5,852 bases of DNA from Candidatus Thioglobus plumae (lineage in GTDB: Bacteria; Pseudomonadota; Gammaproteobacteria; PS1; Pseudothioglobaceae): positions 1-5,852 of the forward strand of contig CAJVCM010000038.1 in assembly GCA_910595815.1 (NCBI GenBank), given 5' to 3'. The notes beneath the pieces were generated by a model. That model was not told the origin of the DNA. It was given only the letters and a program-made list of their open reading frames with translations, and made no database searches. The position numbers and the translations under genes were made by a program. This document shows, piece after piece, positions 4,888-5,852 of the stretch. Numbering within the stretch: position 1 is the stretch's first letter; each line of letters opens with the position of its first letter.

Positions 4888-5852
4888 CTATACTACTACA
4901 AATTGCCCCATCATGCCACGATCTTCATGCTCTAGAATATGGCAGTGATACATGTATGGTGTTTTGGCATCACTAAATTCTGGAAATTTCATAATAACTT
5001 GTACAATTTCATGTGGACGGACTAGTACTACATCTTTAAAGCCTAGCTCATGGCCCTTAATCTTACCTTGACGAGTGACGATCTTAAACTGCACATTATG
5101 AATATGGAATGGATGTGGCATCATTGAAGTATTTTCAATCTCCCATAATTCGACACTACCAGCCTTCACCACCTCGTCAATCCGATTAATATCCATGGAC
5201 TGGCCGTTGATTTTTAACAAGTCTTGAGAGCCCATCATTGCACCCAACATGAGTTGCGGTCCCATTTGCATTTGTAATTTAAACCTTCTCTGATTGCTAA
5301 CCGATTTAACAGGTAGTGGCGCATGTATTGTCAAAGTGCTTGGAACCTTGTGATCTGAGGGTGTGGCATGACTGGCATCAATTTGGAAAATATCAAACTC
5401 CTGCTTTTTACCTTGCATTGATTCCATCATCATCATGCCACTCATACGATTGGCTGATTTTTGCATGTGCATTTTATGGCGCAAAATTGGCATCTTTCCA
5501 TCTGAAACATCGACTAATATTTCTGCACGCTCAGCGGGAGCCAGCGTTATTGAATGTGCCATAACTGGATTTTCCAACAAACCACCATCACTGGCAATGA
5601 TATGGAACATGCGTTTATCATCAAAATTAAGGTGGAAAATTCTAGCATTTGAACCGTTTAGAAGTCGTAATCTAATTAATGATTTAGTGGCTTTCATCAC
5701 TGGACTGATAATACCGTTCACTAAAATAGTTTCACCTTTTTGACCCATTAGCTTATCGCGCACATCAGCCAAATATTCAAATGACCCATCTTTATTGAAA
5801 TTCTTATCCTGAATAATCACCGGGAAATCATCTACACCATAGTCTGAAGGTA
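4888..5852 (-). CDS. CueO-like multicopper oxidase, C-terminal two thirds (gene cut by window edge)
   Basis: The frame is open to the right edge and covers 320 residues up to the TAG at 4890-4888; numbering here starts at the first visible residue. A GTG at 5820 is not the start: the codons before it read PSDYGVDDFP, joining the VIIQDKNFN block conserved in CueO/SufI-type oxidases. C-terminal copper motifs are intact: HPFHIH (246-251; bases 5115-5098) and HCHILEHEDRGMM (302-314), holding type 1 and trinuclear copper ligands including Cys303. Met-rich stretches occur at 127-145 (eight Met) and 194-206, like the Cu(I)-binding insert of CueO. The N-terminal cupredoxin domain, its first copper ligands and any signal peptide lie outside the window. 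In this family the enzyme oxidises Cu(I) or phenolic substrates with O2 in the periplasm. Probably co-transcribed with the DUF4396 gene, 29 nt downstream. A broader laccase or CopA role is possible. Confidence 0.92.
   Translation of the reverse strand, partial: PSDYGVDDFPVIIQDKNFNKDGSFEYLADVRDKLMGQKGETILVNGIISPVMKATKSLIRLRLLNGSNARIFHLNFDDKRMFHIIASDGGLLENPVMAHSITLAPAERAEILVDVSDGKMPILRHKMHMQKSANRMSGMMMMESMQGKKQEFDIFQIDASHATPSDHKVPSTLTIHAPLPVKSVSNQRRFKLQMQMGPQLMLGAMMGSQDLLKINGQSMDINRIDEVVKAGSVELWEIENTSMMPHPFHIHNVQFKIVTRQGKIKGHELGFKDVVLVRPHEIVQVIMKFPEFSDAKTPYMYHCHILEHEDRGMMGQFVVV

Noticed and set aside
5818..5820. GTG as start of the multicopper oxidase
   Set aside because: The frame stays open to the window edge and the preceding codons encode a conserved run joining VIIQDKNF, so it is an internal valine.

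Overview
The window is an AT-rich, gene-dense bacterial segment that looks chromosomal. It holds eight protein genes; the two at the edges are cut by the window. I see no RNA gene, mobile element or CRISPR array, and no stretch over about 100 bases without a gene. The gene families (YhdP-type AsmA-like protein, short cytochrome c5, YggS, and an ArgB resembling the Pseudomonas form) point to a gammaproteobacterium. The low GC and the mix of genes would fit a marine sulfur-oxidiser-like lineage such as the SUP05/Thioglobus group. That last step is inference from overall flavour, not from a marker gene.

Layout: the 5' part of a YhdP-family envelope protein gene runs leftward out of the window (908 to 1). 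It is divergent from a rightward gene for a membrane-anchored cytochrome c5-type protein (976-1434), which ends at a strong intrinsic terminator (1452-1498). Everything to the right is on the minus strand. In order of transcription, from right to left, it comprises: the C-terminal two thirds of a CueO-like multicopper oxidase (5852-4888), a DUF4396 membrane protein (4858-4427), argB (4357-3479), a PyrK-like iron-sulfur flavoprotein (3486-2629), yggS (2632-1994) and a short stand-alone asparaginase-type domain protein (1945-1460).

Two functional groups stand out. The oxidase and the DUF4396 protein are 29 nt apart and both methionine-rich, which suggests copper handling at the envelope. The argB, pyrK-like and yggS genes overlap by 8 and 4 nt and are almost certainly co-translated; they link arginine synthesis, possibly pyrimidine synthesis, and PLP homeostasis. 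The asparaginase-like gene follows after 48 nt and may be in the same transcript. Its 3' end runs into the terminator of the convergent cytochrome gene.

I did not find a clearly novel multi-gene system. The points most worth checking are the oxidase/DUF4396 pair, the PyrK-like protein without a visible PyrD partner, and the terminator that doubles as coding sequence.
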